Below, one piece after another: positions 53,102 through 63,296 of a DNA stretch of 64,000 nt. The position numbers were made by a program, and so were the translations under genes. The notes beneath the pieces are model-generated. The model made no database searches, was not told where the DNA came from, and saw only the letters and a list, made by a program, of their open reading frames with translations. This stretch comes from Heterobasidion occidentale. Taxonomy: Eukaryota > Basidiomycota > Agaricomycetes > Russulales > Bondarzewiaceae. The stretch is from assembly GCA_039111635.1 (NCBI GenBank), contig JBCAQO010000001.1:3596001-3660000 (forward strand), read 5' to 3'. Each line of letters begins with the position of its first letter. Position 1 is the stretch's first letter.

Positions 53102-55018
53102 ATGCAGTTTGCAGGCAATGCAAGTTTTCGTTCCCCTGCTCCATCTCCTTCGTCCACAGTGCCCTCACTCGTCACTGACCTCGATTGGAACGCGGACACA
53201 GGTGCGACCTCTCATATGACGCCCCATCGCCACTGGCTTCGCAACTATCGTCCCTTCGTCGTCCCCATTCGTCTTGCAGACTCGTCTGTCATCTACTCTG
53301 CTGGTGTTGGGACTGTGGTGTTCAATCCGGTTGTTGGAGGCAAGAGGGCACAGTCTGTGGAGTTCTCAAACGTCCTGCATGTCCCTGATCTTGGTTGTAA
53401 TCTCCTGTCTGTGCTGTATTTGACTCAGCACAAGCACTTTTCTGTGCTAATAGAAGGATCTTCGATGCATTTCTCCCGGGACGGTGCAGTGTGGTTTATG
53501 GCGGTCGTTCCTGATGGTTCCAACAACGCTTATCTCCAAGGGACCACCTCCACCGTTGTTTTGCAGTCTGCTGGTGCCGCCTCTACTCTCCCTCTCGATT
53601 TGTCCCTGTGGCATCGTCGTCTCTGTCACCACCACTATGCTGGGGTGCAGAAGATGGTCAAGGAACGACTCGTTACTGGTCTACAGCTCGATTCGGACGT
53701 GCAACCTGACCCTGTGTGCGAGCCCTGTCTCTCTGGCAAGATGCACGCTCACCCCTTCCCCTCCACTGGCTCTATCACCTCCAAACCGCTTGAACTCGTC
53801 CACTCTGATCTCCATGGTCCTCTCCCTGTTGCCACTCACTCTGGAATGCGCTACTGGATCACCTTCATTGATGAGTTCACCAAGCTCAAGGTGGTCTATG
53901 TCCTGCGCTTGAAGAGCGACGCGTTTGAGGCCTTCAAGCGCTACAAGGCCTATGTGGAGAACCTCACTGGACAGCGCATTTTGGCTCTGCAGGATGACAA
54001 GGGAGGAGAGTACATGTCTAATGCCTGGGACTCGTTTTGTTTGGAGCATGGGATCGCTAGGAGGCACACGGCGCGCAATCGGCCACAGCAGAACGGCGTG
54101 GCAGAGCGTGCCAATCGCACCATCATGGAGGCCCTCACCGCTATGCTCTCTGAATCGCGTTTGCCACTTGTTTTCTGGGGCGAGGCTCTTGCCGCTTATG
54201 TGCACGTCTGGAATCGACTCTGGACGTCTACCCTGAAGGGCAAGACGCCATTTGAGATGGTCCATGGAAAGAAACCAGATGTTTCGCACTTGCGGGTCTG
54301 GGGCTGCTTGGCTTATGTGCATGTGCAGAGGGACAAAAGAGATGGATTTGGATCGCATATGGAGAAGTGCGTGTTTATTGGGTACCCTGATGGCTACAAG
54401 GCGTGGAAGTTCTACAATCCTGCGACTCGGAAGGTCATTATTTCAGAAAGGGCAGACTTTGATGAGCGATTCTTTCCTGGGACTCGCCACTTTGATGCTA
54501 ACACCCAGTCTGTCACCCCTCCTCCTTCCTCTCTGTTCAGTCTTTGGGATGCAGATGTTGATCCGGTGCCGGTTCTGGGGGGGGAAGCAGATGCTCCTCC
54601 TCCTGCTGGTCACCTGGAAGACGCTCCCATTGATCAGGATCATCCTGTGGCAGACCCAGCACCTCCTCCACCTCTTGCTCCTGTTCTTGTCCCTCCTGAT
54701 GCTCCCCCTCCTGTCATTCCAGCACCACCTCCTGCTCTCAGAACACGCTCTAGGAATCGCTCTGCCACCCCTGAACCAGGTCCATCTGTCACTCGACGCT
54801 CTACTCGCACTCGTCGCGCTCCTGGTGAATGGTGGAAGCTTAGGACGCTGCCTGCAGACGATGATGCTCATTCGGACGCCGCTGAGGACGCCCCTGACGC
54901 TTCTGGAGATGCAGAGATGGAACCCATTGTTGAGGACGCATTTCTGGCTGAAGTCGAGCGTGCCCTGTTCACCTCTGGTGCAGAAAAGGCTGAGCCTCGA
55001 CGTATCGTCAGGCGATGA
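53102..55018 (+). CDS. Copia-B protease and integrase
   Basis: 638 codons open. Protease active site ADTGATSHM at about residues 31-39. Pre-integrase zinc site with LWHRRLCHHHYAG and CEPC at about 190-235. Integrase core with D (HSDLHGP), D (QDDKGGEY) and E (NGVAERANR). Then the conserved VWGCLAYVH and KCVFIGYPDGYKAWKFY blocks, and a proline-rich linker before RT. It ends because one G is missing near 55000 relative to Copia-A. The ATG at 53102 is simply the first after the gag break and is not thought to be a natural start. Confidence 0.88.
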   Translation: MQFAGNASFRSPAPSPSSTVPSLVTDLDWNADTGATSHMTPHRHWLRNYRPFVVPIRLADSSVIYSAGVGTVVFNPVVGGKRAQSVEFSNVLHVPDLGCNLLSVLYLTQHKHFSVLIEGSSMHFSRDGAVWFMAVVPDGSNNAYLQGTTSTVVLQSAGAASTLPLDLSLWHRRLCHHHYAGVQKMVKERLVTGLQLDSDVQPDPVCEPCLSGKMHAHPFPSTGSITSKPLELVHSDLHGPLPVATHSGMRYWITFIDEFTKLKVVYVLRLKSDAFEAFKRYKAYVENLTGQRILALQDDKGGEYMSNAWDSFCLEHGIARRHTARNRPQQNGVAERANRTIMEALTAMLSESRLPLVFWGEALAAYVHVWNRLWTSTLKGKTPFEMVHGKKPDVSHLRVWGCLAYVHVQRDKRDGFGSHMEKCVFIGYPDGYKAWKFYNPATRKVIISERADFDERFFPGTRHFDANTQSVTPPPSSLFSLWDADVDPVPVLGGEADAPPPAGHLEDAPIDQDHPVADPAPPPPLAPVLVPPDAPPPVIPAPPPALRTRSRNRSATPEPGPSVTRRSTRTRRAPGEWWKLRTLPADDDAHSDAAEDAPDASGDAEMEPIVEDAFLAEVERALFTSGAEKAEPRRIVRR

Positions 55019-55638
55019 AGCGTCCTGATGCAGATGAGTGGCAGAAGGCGGCAGAGGAAGAGATGGAGGCTCATGCTCGAAATCGCACCTGGGACATTGT
55101 TCCACTGCCTGAGGGCTGCAAGGCGATCGGTTCTCGTTGGGTTTTCAAGGTGAAGCACAACACGGATGGCTCTGTCGAGCGCTACAAGGCTCGTCTCGTC
55201 GCCAAGGGCTTCAGTCAGCGCCCTGGGTTTGATTATTTCGAGACATTTGCCCCCACAGCCAAGTTTGCAGCCATTCGTGCGATCCTTGCTCTCTCTGCCC
55301 TCGAGGACTTTCACCTGCGCTCTGTGGACATCTCCCATGCGTTTATCAATGGCGATCTGGACACTGTGGTGTATATGGAGCAGCCTGAAGGATTTGAGCA
55401 GGGAGGACCTGAGATGGTGTGTCGCTTGATGAAGGGCTTGTATGGGCTGAAGCAGGCGAGTCGGCTGTGGTACAAGAAGCTCAAGGCGGCTCTGGAGCGC
55501 ATGGGATTCAAGGCGATCTACTCTGACAACAGCATCTATGTCTATGCCAAGGATCAGGTCAAGGTCATTCTGCCAGTCTTTGTGGATGACTGCACATTTG
55601 CGTCGAATTCCTTGTCCTGCTCGATGATCTGTCGTTGA
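55015..55638 (+). CDS. Copia-B reverse transcriptase (first part)
   Basis: 207 codons. Starts just after the break at 55000. Contains GSRWVFKVKHNTDGSVERYK, ARLVAKGFSQ, FAPTAK, the catalytic Asp in VDISHAFINGDL, LMKGLYGLKQASRLWY and the FVDDCTFAS motif near the end. It is interrupted at about 55615-55632, where one C and one T are missing compared with Copia-A. Integral to copia pol; not a separate gene. Confidence 0.88.
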   Translation: MKRPDADEWQKAAEEEMEAHARNRTWDIVPLPEGCKAIGSRWVFKVKHNTDGSVERYKARLVAKGFSQRPGFDYFETFAPTAKFAAIRAILALSALEDFHLRSVDISHAFINGDLDTVVYMEQPEGFEQGGPEMVCRLMKGLYGLKQASRLWYKKLKAALERMGFKAIYSDNSIYVYAKDQVKVILPVFVDDCTFASNSLSCSMICR

Positions 55639-55666
55639 GCTCTCTAGGTCGTTCAAGCTTCGCGAT

Positions 55667-56554
55667 TTGGGACCCACCACCGCTCTTCTTGGGATAGAGA
55701 TTGCCAGGGATCGCCCCAATCGTCGCCTCATGCTCTCCCAGCGCCAGTACATCCTAGACATGCTGGAGCGTTACGGACAGGCCGACTCGACCCCTGTGAA
55801 GACTCCCATGGTCCCTGGCACCAATCTCTCTGTCTCCATGGCCCCTGCATCGACTGAGGACAAGGAGTACATGAAGAAGGTTCCCTATATCTCTGCTGTT
55901 GGTTCCCTGCTGTTCCTTGCACTCGCCACTCGTCCTGACATCACCCACACGGTCTCTGTCCTATGCCGTTTCAACTCGAATCCTGGGATTGGGCACTGGA
56001 AGGCAGTGAAGCATTTGTTTCGCTACCTGAGAGGCACCCTGGATTATCGACTCGTCTATGGCCCCACTGACTCCAAGGAGCTCTTCACCTCGTTCTGTGA
56101 TGCTGATCATGCAGGCAACCCTGACAACGGACGGTCCACCAGTGGATATGTGCTGCGCATTGGCTCTGGAGCGATCAGCTGGAGCTCCAAGCTTCAGGGA
56201 CTCGTTGCACAGTCGACCACAGAGGCGGAATTCATTGCTGCCGTTGATGCGGGCCGGGAGATCGTCTGGATGCGCAATTTGCTCACTGAACTTGGCTACT
56301 CCCTCTGAGCCGTCGATTCTCCGCGTCGATAACCAGTCGCTGTTGCAGTTAGCAAGAATCCAGAGCACCATGGGCGCATGAAGCATCTCGATCTTCGTTT
56401 CTTTTGGCTCAGGGACCAGGTAGAGGCTGGTGTGATTGCTCCAGCCTACGTTCCTACTGCGGACAACGCTGCGGACATCCTGACGAAAGCTGTTCCACCT
56501 GAGAAGGTGAAGATTTGCTGCAGCTTGATGGGACTTGAGGATCTGCCGCATTAG
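55667..56554 (+). pseudogene. Copia-B RT end and RNase H
   Basis: An open frame at 55667-56308 carries the RT thumb (LGIEIARD, YILDMLERYGQ) and RNase H (FCDADHAGNPDNGRSTSG, VAQSTTEAEFIA). It is cut by a missing CT near 56305 and a missing G near 56339, after which the true C-terminus continues to TAG at 56552-56554 (last residues GLEDLPH). Confidence 0.85.
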
Positions 56555-56597
56555 GAGGGTGTTATGAACGCTCTAGAGGCGTGGAATCAGGAGGGTG

Positions 56598-57126
56598 TGT
56601 TGTTTGTGGCCGTTCTGGTTGATGTGGCATGGGTGCCACATGCGTGCCACCTTTGGGACTGATTGATTACTCGCCTCTACAGCTGGGAGCGGCACTACAG
56701 CCACTCCCAGAGCGGGTATATTGCTTTCTTTCTCTTTTTGGACTGTCTCACTTTGTTTCACCTTGTCTCACTTGGTTTCAGTTGTTTCACCGGGTTGGCT
56801 GACTCAGGCGGTCCTGTGTGATGTCATTGACACTCCGGACCGACCTACAGGTGGAGCTTTTGACCGCTTTGTAAGGTGGACCACCTGTAGTGACCCGTTG
56901 ATGTCATACCTTCCTATTTCGTTTCTTATTGTTCTCTGTAGCTTAAATACCTGTGGTCCGAGGGCGATTCTTTCTTCAGACTCTTACCCTCTGGACCATA
57001 GGTGCGCTCCCTTCTGTTCTTTGTATCTACTTAGACTCTTACCCTCTGGACCATAGTCCTGTCGTTATAGAGCTTCTTTTTGGCACTCTCTCTGTGCCAG
57101 TCGCTTCATTCTCACTGCGCTCAATA
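56598..57126 (+). repeat. 3' LTR of Copia-B (older subfamily)
   Basis: 529 bp, ends CAATA rather than CAACA. About 4% different from the 5' LTR by eye. Confidence 0.85.
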
Positions 57127-60100
57127 GATCCAGGATTCGAGTTGAAGTGGCACAGGACAGAGACCGTGTGGGCGATGTCGGGACGAGTGGCAAGTGCAAG
57201 GAACAACAGGGAACCAACAGCAGAGATGTAGGGAACCTTCTTCATGTACTCCTTGTCCTCAGTCGATGCAGGAGCCATGGAGACAGAGAGATTGGTGCCA
57301 GGGACCATGGGAGTCTTCACAGGAGTCGAGTCGGCCTGTCCATAACGCACCAGCATGTCTAGAATGTACTGGCACTGGGAGAGCATCAGGCGACGATTGG
57401 GGCGATCCCTAGCAATCTCTATCCCAAGAAGAGCGGTGGTGGGTCCCAAATCGCGAAGCTTGAACGACCTAGAGAGCTCAACAACAAGATCATCGAGCAG
57501 GGACAGGGAATTCGATGCAAAAGTGCAGTCATCCAAAGACTGGCAGAATGACCTTGACCTGATCCTTGGCATAGACATAGATGCTGTTGTCTGAGTAGAT
57601 CGCCTTGAATCCCATGCGCTCCAGTACCGCCTTGAGCTTCCTGTACCACAGCCGACTCGCCTGCTTCAGCCCATACAAGCCCTTCATCAAGCGACAGACC
57701 ATCTCAGGTCCTCCCTGCTCAAATCCCTCAGGCTGCTCCATATACACCACAGTGTCCAGATCGCCATTGATAAACGCATGGGAGATGTCCACAGAGCGCA
57801 GGTGAAAGTCCTCGAGGGCAGAGAGAGCAAGGATCGCACGAATGGCTGCAAACTTGGCTGTGGGGGCGAATGTCTCGAAATAATCAAATCCAGGGCGCTG
57901 ACTGAAGCCCTTGGCGACGAGACGAGCCTTGTAGCGTTCGACAGAGCCATCCGCGTTGTGCTTCACCTTGAAAACCCAACGAGAACCAATCGCCTTGCAG
58001 CCCTCAGGGAGTGGAACAATGTCCCAGGTGCGATTCCGAGCATGCGCCTCCATCTCTTCCTCTGCCGCCTTCTGCCACTCATCTGCATCAGGGCGCCTCA
58101 TTGCCTGACGATACGTCGAAGGCTCAGCCTTTTCAGCACCAGAGGTGAACAGGGCATGCTCGACTTCAGCCAGAAATGCGTCCTCAACAATGGGCTCCAT
58201 ATCTGCATCCCCAGAAGCATCAGGGGCGTCCTCAGCGGCGTCAGAATGAGCATCATCGTCTCCAGGCAGCGTCCTAATCTTCCACCATTCGCCAGGAGCG
58301 CGACGAGTGCGAGTAGAGCGTCGAGTGACAGATGGACCTGGTTCAGGGGTGGCAGATCGATTCCTGGAGCGTGTTCTAAGAGCAGGAGGTGGCGCTGGAA
58401 TGACAGGAGGGGGAGCATCAGGAGGGACAACAACAGGAGCAAGAGGTGGAAGAGGTGCTGGGTCTGCCACAGGATGATCCTGATCGATGGGAGCGTTTTC
58501 CAAGTGACCAGCAGGAGGAGGAGGATCCACTTTCCCCCCCAGAATCGGCACCGGATCAACATCTGCATCCCAAAGACTGAACAGAGACGAAGGAGGAGGG
58601 GTGGCAGACTGGGTGTTAGCATCAAAGTGGCGAGTCCAGGAAAGAATCGCTCATCAAAGTCTGCCCTCTCCGAAATGATGACCTTCCGAGTTGCAGGATT
58701 GTAGAACTTCCACGCCTTGTAGCCGTCGGGGTACCCAATAAACACGCACTTCTCCATATGCGATCCAAATCCATCCCTTTTGTCCCTCTGCACATGCACA
58801 TAAGCAAGCAGCCCCAGACCCGCAAGTGCGAAACATCTGGTTTCTTTCCATGGACCATCTCAAATGGCGTCCTTGCCCTTCAGGGTAGACGTCCAGAGTC
58901 GATTCCAGACGTGCACATAAGCGGCAAGAGCCTCGCCCCAGAAAACAAGTGGCAAACGCGATTCAGAGAGCATAGCGGTGAGGGCCTCCATGATGGTGCG
59001 ATTGGCACGCTCTGCCACGCCGTTCTGCTGTGGCCGATTGCGCGCCGTGTGCCTCCTAGCGATCCCATGCTCCAAACAAAACGAGTCCAGGCATTGGACA
59101 TGTACTCTCCTCCCTTGTCATCCTGCAATCCCAAATTGCGCTGTCCATTCAGTCTCCAGATTCTCAAGAATAGGCCTTGTAGCGCTTGAAGGCCTCAAAC
59201 GCGTCGCTCTTCACGCGCAGGACATAGACCACCTTGAGCTTGGTGAACTCATCAATGAATGTGAGCCAGTAGCGCATTCAGAGTGAGTGGCAACAGGGAG
59301 AGGACCATGGAGATCAGAATGGACGAGTTTCAAGCGGCTTGGAGGTGACAGAGCCAGTGGAGTGGAAGGGTGAGCGTGCATCTTGCCAGAGAGACAGGTC
59401 GCACACAGGGTCAGGCTGCACGTCCGAATCGAGCTGTAGACCAGTAACGAGTCGTTCCTTGACCATCTTCTGCACCCCAGCATAGTGGTGGTGACAGAGA
59501 CGACGATGCCACAGGGACAAATCGAGAGGGAGAGTAGAGGCGGCACCAGCAGACTGCAAAACAACGGTGGAGGTGGTCCCTTGGAGATAAGCGTTGTTGG
59601 AACCATCAGGAACGACCGCCATAAACCACACTGCACCGTCCCGGAGAAATGCATCGAAGATCCTTCTCTTAGCACAGAAAGTGCTTGTGCTGAGTCAATA
59701 CAAGCACAGACAGGAGATTACAACCAAGATCAGGACATGCAGGACGTTTGAGAACTCCACAGACTGTGCCCTCTTGCCTCCAACAACCGATTGAACACCA
59801 CAGTCCCAACACCCAGCAGAGTAGATGACAGACGAGTCTGCAAGACGAATGGGGACGACGAAGGGACGATAGTTTCGAATCCAGTGGCGATGGGGCGTCA
59901 TATGAGAGGTCGCACCTGTGTCCGCGTTCCAATCGAGGTCAGTGACGAGTGAGGAGGCTGCGGACAAATGGGATGGAGCAGGGGAACGAAAACTTGCATT
60001 GCCTGCAAACTGCATGGGACCAGAGACTTCAGGGGCCTGAACCGAGTGGGCCTGCTGTGGCTTGGACTTCTTCAGCTCCTCATTGATCCTCTTGAAGCAC

Positions 60101-60850
60101 CTGTCATCAGTGTGGCCAGTGGCACCACGGAAGTCGCACTTGTACTGCTTCCTAGGTTGCCTGGAACGTCTGTAGGAGGTGGAGGAAGAGGAGGAGGATG
60201 AAGGAAAGGATGCCACAAGGGCCTGTGCAGAGTCTGTGGCATCAGAACGACGCGCACGGTTCAAATCCTCGCGCCTGAACGCGTCCTCGAGCTTGGAACG
60301 AGACAAGACGTCCATGAGACTGAGGGAGGAGCGGAAGGTGTCAAACTCGGAGGGGAGAGACCACAAGAGCGCCATGCAAGTCAGCTCCTCGTCCTGCTTC
60401 TTGAGATCGAAGCCAGAGTTCCGGAGGTTCTTCAGGACGCGCATAGACTCGTCCACGCGATGAATGAGGGACTGGAGGGACTCATTGTTGCGCTTCTTGA
60501 TCGAAAAGAGGTCCTCCATCGCGTTGAAACGCGATCCAGCAGACTTCTTGTTGAACTGCTCCTCCAATGTGGTCCAAATAGCAATGGGGCCGATCCAAAA
60601 CGCCTCTGAACTGCTCCTCAACCGAAAGTAAGAGCACACCAGCAGCCTTCTGAGCATTCCTCTTCCACTCTGCCACCTCCTTTGCCTCAGCAGGCTTCTC
60701 CTTCGAGCCAACAGGGGCTGTCTCATCACCAGAGACCAGAAGCCACAGGCCTTTGAGACGAAGCCAGGCCTTGATCTCCTTGGACCAGGAAGGATAGTTG
60801 CGATTATTGAGAGGGGAGACGGAAGGGAGAGCAAATGAGGGGTCAGACAT
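57127..60850 (-). pseudogene. Copia-C gag-pol, truncated at the 3' end
   Basis: From ATG at 60850 (minus) through gag with a changed knuckle (CDFRGATGHTDDRC, second Cys to Arg, about 60125-60165), protease (ADTGATSHM, about 59905-59930), integrase and RT (VDISHAF, about 57770-57800), ending in the RNase H region at 57127 next to the 3' LTR of Copia-B. Long open pieces remain (59695-60900 region, 57529-58551) separated by frameshifts. A further deletion lies near 59130-59165 in the integrase core. Confidence 0.88.
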
Positions 60851-61032
60851 GGTGTGGCACGGGTGGCACGAGCAGGGAAAGGTGTTGGAAGCGATGTGGG
60901 ATGATAGGAAAGGCAGAGAAAGCAATGGGGAAGATGTGGCAGCAAAGAGGTGTGGCCAGAAAGGTGTGGCACAGCGGATGGGAGACCAGAAAGTGTCGAT
61001 AAAACAGTGTAGAGCAAAGTCGCTAGAGCGCA

Positions 61033-61044
61033 GGGCCCATAACC
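61033..61044 (-). other. Primer-binding site of Copia-C
   Basis: GGGCCCATAACC on the plus strand, so the same half-tRNA-iMet type site as in Copia-A and B. Confidence 0.7.
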
Positions 61045-61468
61045 TGTTGAGCGCAGTGAGAATGAAGCGACTGGCACAGAGAGAGTGCCAAAAGAAAGCT
61101 CTATAACGACAGGACTGTGGTCCAGAGGGTAAGAGTCTAAAGTAGATACAAAGAACAGAAGGGAGCGCACCTGTGGTCTAAAGGGTAAGAGTCTAAAGAA
61201 AGAATCGCCCTCGGACCACAGGTATTTAAGCTACAGAGAACAATAAGAAACGAAATAGGAAAGTATGACATCAACGGGTCATCACAGGTGGTCCACCTTA
61301 CAAAGCGGTCAAAGGCTCCACCTGTAGGTCGGTCCGGAGTGTCAATGTCACACAGGACGACCTAAGTCAGCCAACCCGGTGAAAGAACTGAAACGAAGTG
61401 AGACAAGGTGAAAACAAAGTGAGACAGTCCAAATGGAGAAAGAAAGCAATATACCCGCTCTGGGAGTG
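61045..61468 (-). repeat. 5' LTR of Copia-C, outer end missing
   Basis: Minus-oriented copia LTR from TGTTG at 61045 to TGGGAGTG at 61468, about 424 bp; the outer 100 bp are absent. It joins directly to a plus-strand copia fragment at a shared GTG(CT). Confidence 0.85.
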
Positions 61469-62640
61469 CTTCAAGAGGATCAATGAGGAGCTGAAGAAGT
61501 CCAAGCCACAGCAGACCCACTTGGTTCAGGCCCCTGAAGCCTCTGGTCCCATTTGCAGGCAATGCAAGTTTTCGCTCCCCTGCTCCATCCCCTTCATCCA
61601 CAGCCTCCTCACTCGTCACTGACCTCGATTGGAACGTGGACACAGCCTCTCACATGACGCCCCATCGCCACTGGATTCGCCACTATCGTCCTTTCGTCGT
61701 CCCCATTCGTCTTGCAGACTCGTCTATCATCTATTCTGCTGGTGTTGGGACTGTGGTGTTCAATCCGGTTGTTGGAGGCAAGAGATCGCAGTCTATGGAG
61801 TTCTCAAACGTCCTGCATGTCCCTGATCTTGGTTGTAATCTCCTGTCTGTGCTGTATTTGACTCAGCACAAGCACTTCTCTGTGCTAATAGAAGGATCTT
61901 CCATGCATTTCTCCCGGGATGGCGCAGTGTGGTTTATGGCAGTCGTTCCTGATGGTTCCAACAACGCTTATCTTCAAGGGACCACCTCCACCGTTGTTTT
62001 GCAGTCTGCTGGTGCCGCTTCTACTCTCTCGATTTGTCCCTGTGGCATCGTTGTCTCTGCCACCACCACCATGCTGGGGTCCAGAAGATGGTCAAGGAAC
62101 GTCTCGTTACTGGTCTACAGCTCGATTCGGACGTGCAGCCTGACCCTGTGTGCGAGCCCTGTCTCTCTGGCAAGATGCATGCTCACTTCTTCCCCTCGAC
62201 TGCCTCTGTGACCTCCAAACCGCTTAAACTTGTCCACTCTGATCTCCATGGTCCTCCCCCTGTTGCCACTCACTCTGGGATTCTCTACTAGATCACCTTC
62301 ATTGATGAGTTCACCAAGCTCAAGGTCGTCTATGTTCTGCGCTTGAAGAGCGACGCATTTGACGCTTTTAAGTGCTACAAGGCCTATGTGGAGAACCTGA
62401 CTGGACAGTGCATTTTGGCCTTGCAGGATGACAAGGGAGGAGAGTACATGTTCAGTCTTTGGGGTGCAGATGCTCTGGTGCCAGTTCTGAGGGGGGAAGT
62501 GGATGCTCCTCCTGCTGGTCACCTGGAAAATGCTCCCATCGATCAGGATCATCCTGTGGCAGACCCAGCACCTCCTCCACCTCTTGCTCCTGTTGTTGTT
62601 CCTCCTGTCCTCCTGTTATTCCAGTGCTCCAGCTCTCAGA
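61469..62640 (+). pseudogene. Copia-D: plus-strand internal fragment
   Basis: Begins in the gag knuckle region (CFKRINEELKKSKPQQ), continues through protease, pre-integrase and the start of integrase, then jumps at about 62450 from EYM to the proline-rich linker (internal deletion). The protease active site reads DTASHM instead of DTGATSHM, an in-frame loss of the catalytic Gly. A stop lies near 62288. No LTRs are attached. It is head-to-head with Copia-C. Confidence 0.85.
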
Positions 62641-62644
62641 CCTG

Positions 62645-63296
62645 GATATGAACAGATATTAGTAATCATGTACTATACTTAGCTACATTGTGCATTAATG
62701 ACAAAGGGACCATTGTCATTGCTTACAGATCTTGATCATTTACTTAATTGCTTTTGTGCCTTGGCACCTGGTACTTAGATTAGCTTTAGGTGCACAGACC
62801 AGATCTCACTTCTGTTCTAAATAGCCTATATGTACAAATAGCCGAGATGAGCTTCCAAGAAGCTTAGCTTGTTCACCTGTATGCCCAGTGTCTGGCTACC
62901 TTTCTAGCTCATGCTTTGCAAACTCTGTCAGATCTGAGATATCCTTTGCACAGTCTGACGATGCACTGGACTCGTCTCCTCATCTTTATCATCCTCTTCT
63001 CATATTCTCTATAATGTATACTAGGCTCGCTGCCTACAAAGTCCTCAGTTGGACTCCTCCCAAAGTTTTTGTTGGACAGGAGAAGACAGCCTCATACCTG
63101 CACACCATTGAGATACTCTCAAAGATTACCCTCTCCATCTCTTTGAAAGGCAGACAGTGACCTCAAATTCCTACATAGGACACAAAGACAATCCATTGTC
63201 TTTATTTATTAGAGTTTACAGCTGTACAACACAGCCTTGTGATGGCCTAGGGATCCGTTTGTGCATTGGTACACGTGATAGGTCTCTAACCTAACA
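62645..63296 (+). repeat. Old gypsy-family LTR relic, 5' truncated
   Basis: Matches the Gypsy LTR from the GACAGACATTAG region to the CCTAACA end: GAGATGAGCTTCCAAGAAGCTTAGC, CAGTGTCTGGCTACC, TCAGATCTGAGA, GGACAGGAGAAGA and ACACGTGATAGGTCTCTAACCTAACA in order (the longer motifs abbreviated). The outer U3 part is lost. Internal sequence does not follow. Confidence 0.8.

Larger units (their letters stand above)
51534..57126 (+). mobile_element. Copia-B: near-complete copia with mismatched LTRs
   Basis: 5' LTR 51534-52064, primer site 52065-52076, gag-pol 52258-56554, 3' LTR 56598-57126. The 5' LTR and most of the interior are almost the same as Copia-A, but the 3' LTR differs from the 5' LTR at about 22 of 530 positions. 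It shares variants with the Copia-C LTR (CTACAGGTGGAGC, CATTCTCACTG). There is no right target duplication. See findings. Confidence 0.88.
50954..61468 (-). mobile_element. Copia-C: older minus-strand copia, split by Copia-B
   Basis: Reading leftward: 5' LTR 61468-61045 (outer end lost), primer site 61044-61033, gag-pol 60850-57127, then Copia-B, then the end of pol 51533-51470 and 3' LTR 51451-50954. About 540 bp of pol (RNase H) is missing between the two flanks of Copia-B. Assignment of both flanks to one element is inferred from orientation, order and matching age. Confidence 0.65.
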
